5,834 nt of DNA from Acidobacteriota bacterium (GTDB lineage: Bacteria; Acidobacteriota; Terriglobia; Terriglobales; Acidobacteriaceae): NCBI GenBank assembly GCA_021798655.1, contig JAJZFE010000004.1, forward strand, positions 1-5,834, given 5' to 3'. The notes under the pieces were generated by a model. It had not been told where the DNA came from. It saw only the letters and a list, made by a program, of their open reading frames with translations, and searched no databases. This document shows positions 5,190 through 5,834 of the stretch, one piece after another. Both the position numbers and the translations under genes were made by a program. The number at the start of each line of letters is the position of its first letter. The stretch's first letter is position 1.

Positions 5190-5834
5190 GATGAAACGGA
5201 GGGCGGTGTGCTCGGCCCAGTAGCCGTCGTTGCGCGAGGTGCGGTCGGGGGAGGCGAGGAAGGCGCAGTGTCCGCCGTGTTCGGTTTCGAGCCAGGTGAT
5301 GTGGGGGTTGGCGCGGATGAGGTCGCGGGTGTGGGGGAGGAAGCGGATGAAGGGGTCGTCGGCGGCGTGGAGGAGGAGCGTGGGGACGGCGATGGTGTGG
5401 AGGACGCGGGCGGCGGCGGCGCGGTGGTAGTAGTCGTCGGCGGAGCGGAAGCCGGAGTAGAGAGCGGTGATGCGGTGGTCGAAGTCGCGGAGGGTGGCGA
5501 TGCCGGCGGCCATCTGCGGATCGTAGGCGCGGGGGAAGAGCATGGCCTTGCGGCGGAAGCGTTTGAGGAGGGCGCGGAGGAAGCGGCGTTCGTAGAAGCG
5601 GTTGTGGGGCTCGTGGAGGGCGTCGGCGGAGGCGGCGAGATCGACGGCGGGAGAGACGCCGACGACGGCGCGAAGCTGGGGCAGGGAATCAGCCGCTTCG
5701 CCGGCGAACTTGAGCATGAGGTTGCCGCCCATGGAGTAGCCGATGAGTGCGATGGAGGGCAGCCCCATGGTGTGGGTGCAGAAGCGGACGACGGCGGCGA
5801 CGTCGCCGGAGAGGCCGGAGTGGTAGAGCGTGGG
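5175..5834 (-). CDS. alpha/beta-fold hydrolase, YheT/EMB8-like; N-terminus outside window
   Basis: The 219 visible residues match the C-terminal two thirds of the YheT-type hydrolases (E. coli YheT is about 340 residues), whose physiological substrates are poorly known. The frame is open to the window edge, and residues 2-18 (TLYHSGLSGDVAAVVRF) are typical of the family upstream of the nucleophile. The gene therefore starts beyond 5834, and the ATG at 5768 is internal. Using visible numbering, the nucleophile elbow is GYSMGGN with S34. The acid is D159 or D160 in HAADDPF, and the catalytic His is H189 in EHGGHCAF, so the triad is complete. A basic, aromatic lid-like segment (NRFYERRFLRALLKRFRRK) lies between. 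No membrane span is visible in this part. The stop lies in an 11-bp tandem repeat, and the gene of unknown function follows in the same frame 93 bp later. Confidence 0.92.
   Translation of the reverse strand, partial: PTLYHSGLSGDVAAVVRFCTHTMGLPSIALIGYSMGGNLMLKFAGEAADSLPQLRAVVGVSPAVDLAASADALHEPHNRFYERRFLRALLKRFRRKAMLFPRAYDPQMAAGIATLRDFDHRITALYSGFRSADDYYHRAAAARVLHTIAVPTLLLHAADDPFIRFLPHTRDLIRANPHITWLETEHGGHCAFLASPDRTSRNDGYWAEHTALRFILDHA

Overview
The window is GC-rich bacterial DNA with four protein genes, one tRNA gene and a repeat-filled intergenic region of about 600 bp. The style suggests a soil Acidobacteriota of the Terriglobia type (Granulicella, Terriglobus or Edaphobacter-like). The grounds are secreted glycoside hydrolases, heptamer-type intergenic repeats and the general look of the proteins. 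This taxonomic placement is inference from recall, not from a search.

Left half (1-3744): two divergently transcribed genes for exported sugar-releasing enzymes. On the minus strand is a GH29 alpha-L-fucosidase that runs off the left edge. On the plus strand is a complete 810-residue GH78 alpha-L-rhamnosidase. Their start codons are only 55 bp apart, so any promoters must overlap or lie inside the opposite gene. Together they would remove terminal deoxy-sugars (L-fucose, L-rhamnose) from plant or microbial polysaccharides or glycosides in the periplasm or outside the cell.

Middle (3745-4351): no credible gene. It holds a C-tract next to the rhamnosidase stop, two tandem 69-bp repeats each with a conserved hairpin, a REP-like palindromic element, an array of ten 7-bp repeats, a long hairpin followed by T-rich sequence, and a second heptamer cluster that is also a six-tract G-quadruplex motif.

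Right half (4352-5834), all minus strand: a YheT-like alpha/beta hydrolase whose N-terminus is outside the window, then a 220-residue protein of unknown function, then tRNA-Arg(UCU). The unknown gene takes its stop codon from inside the tRNA gene, a 10-base overlap. The tRNA has its own candidate promoter inside the 3' end of that gene. The hydrolase and the unknown gene share one reading frame and are separated by one stop codon, which sits in a short 11-bp tandem repeat.

No clear new multi-gene system is visible. The features most worth a second look are the CDS/tRNA overlap, the intergenic repeat cluster with its G-quadruplex motif, and an altered active-site residue in the fucosidase.
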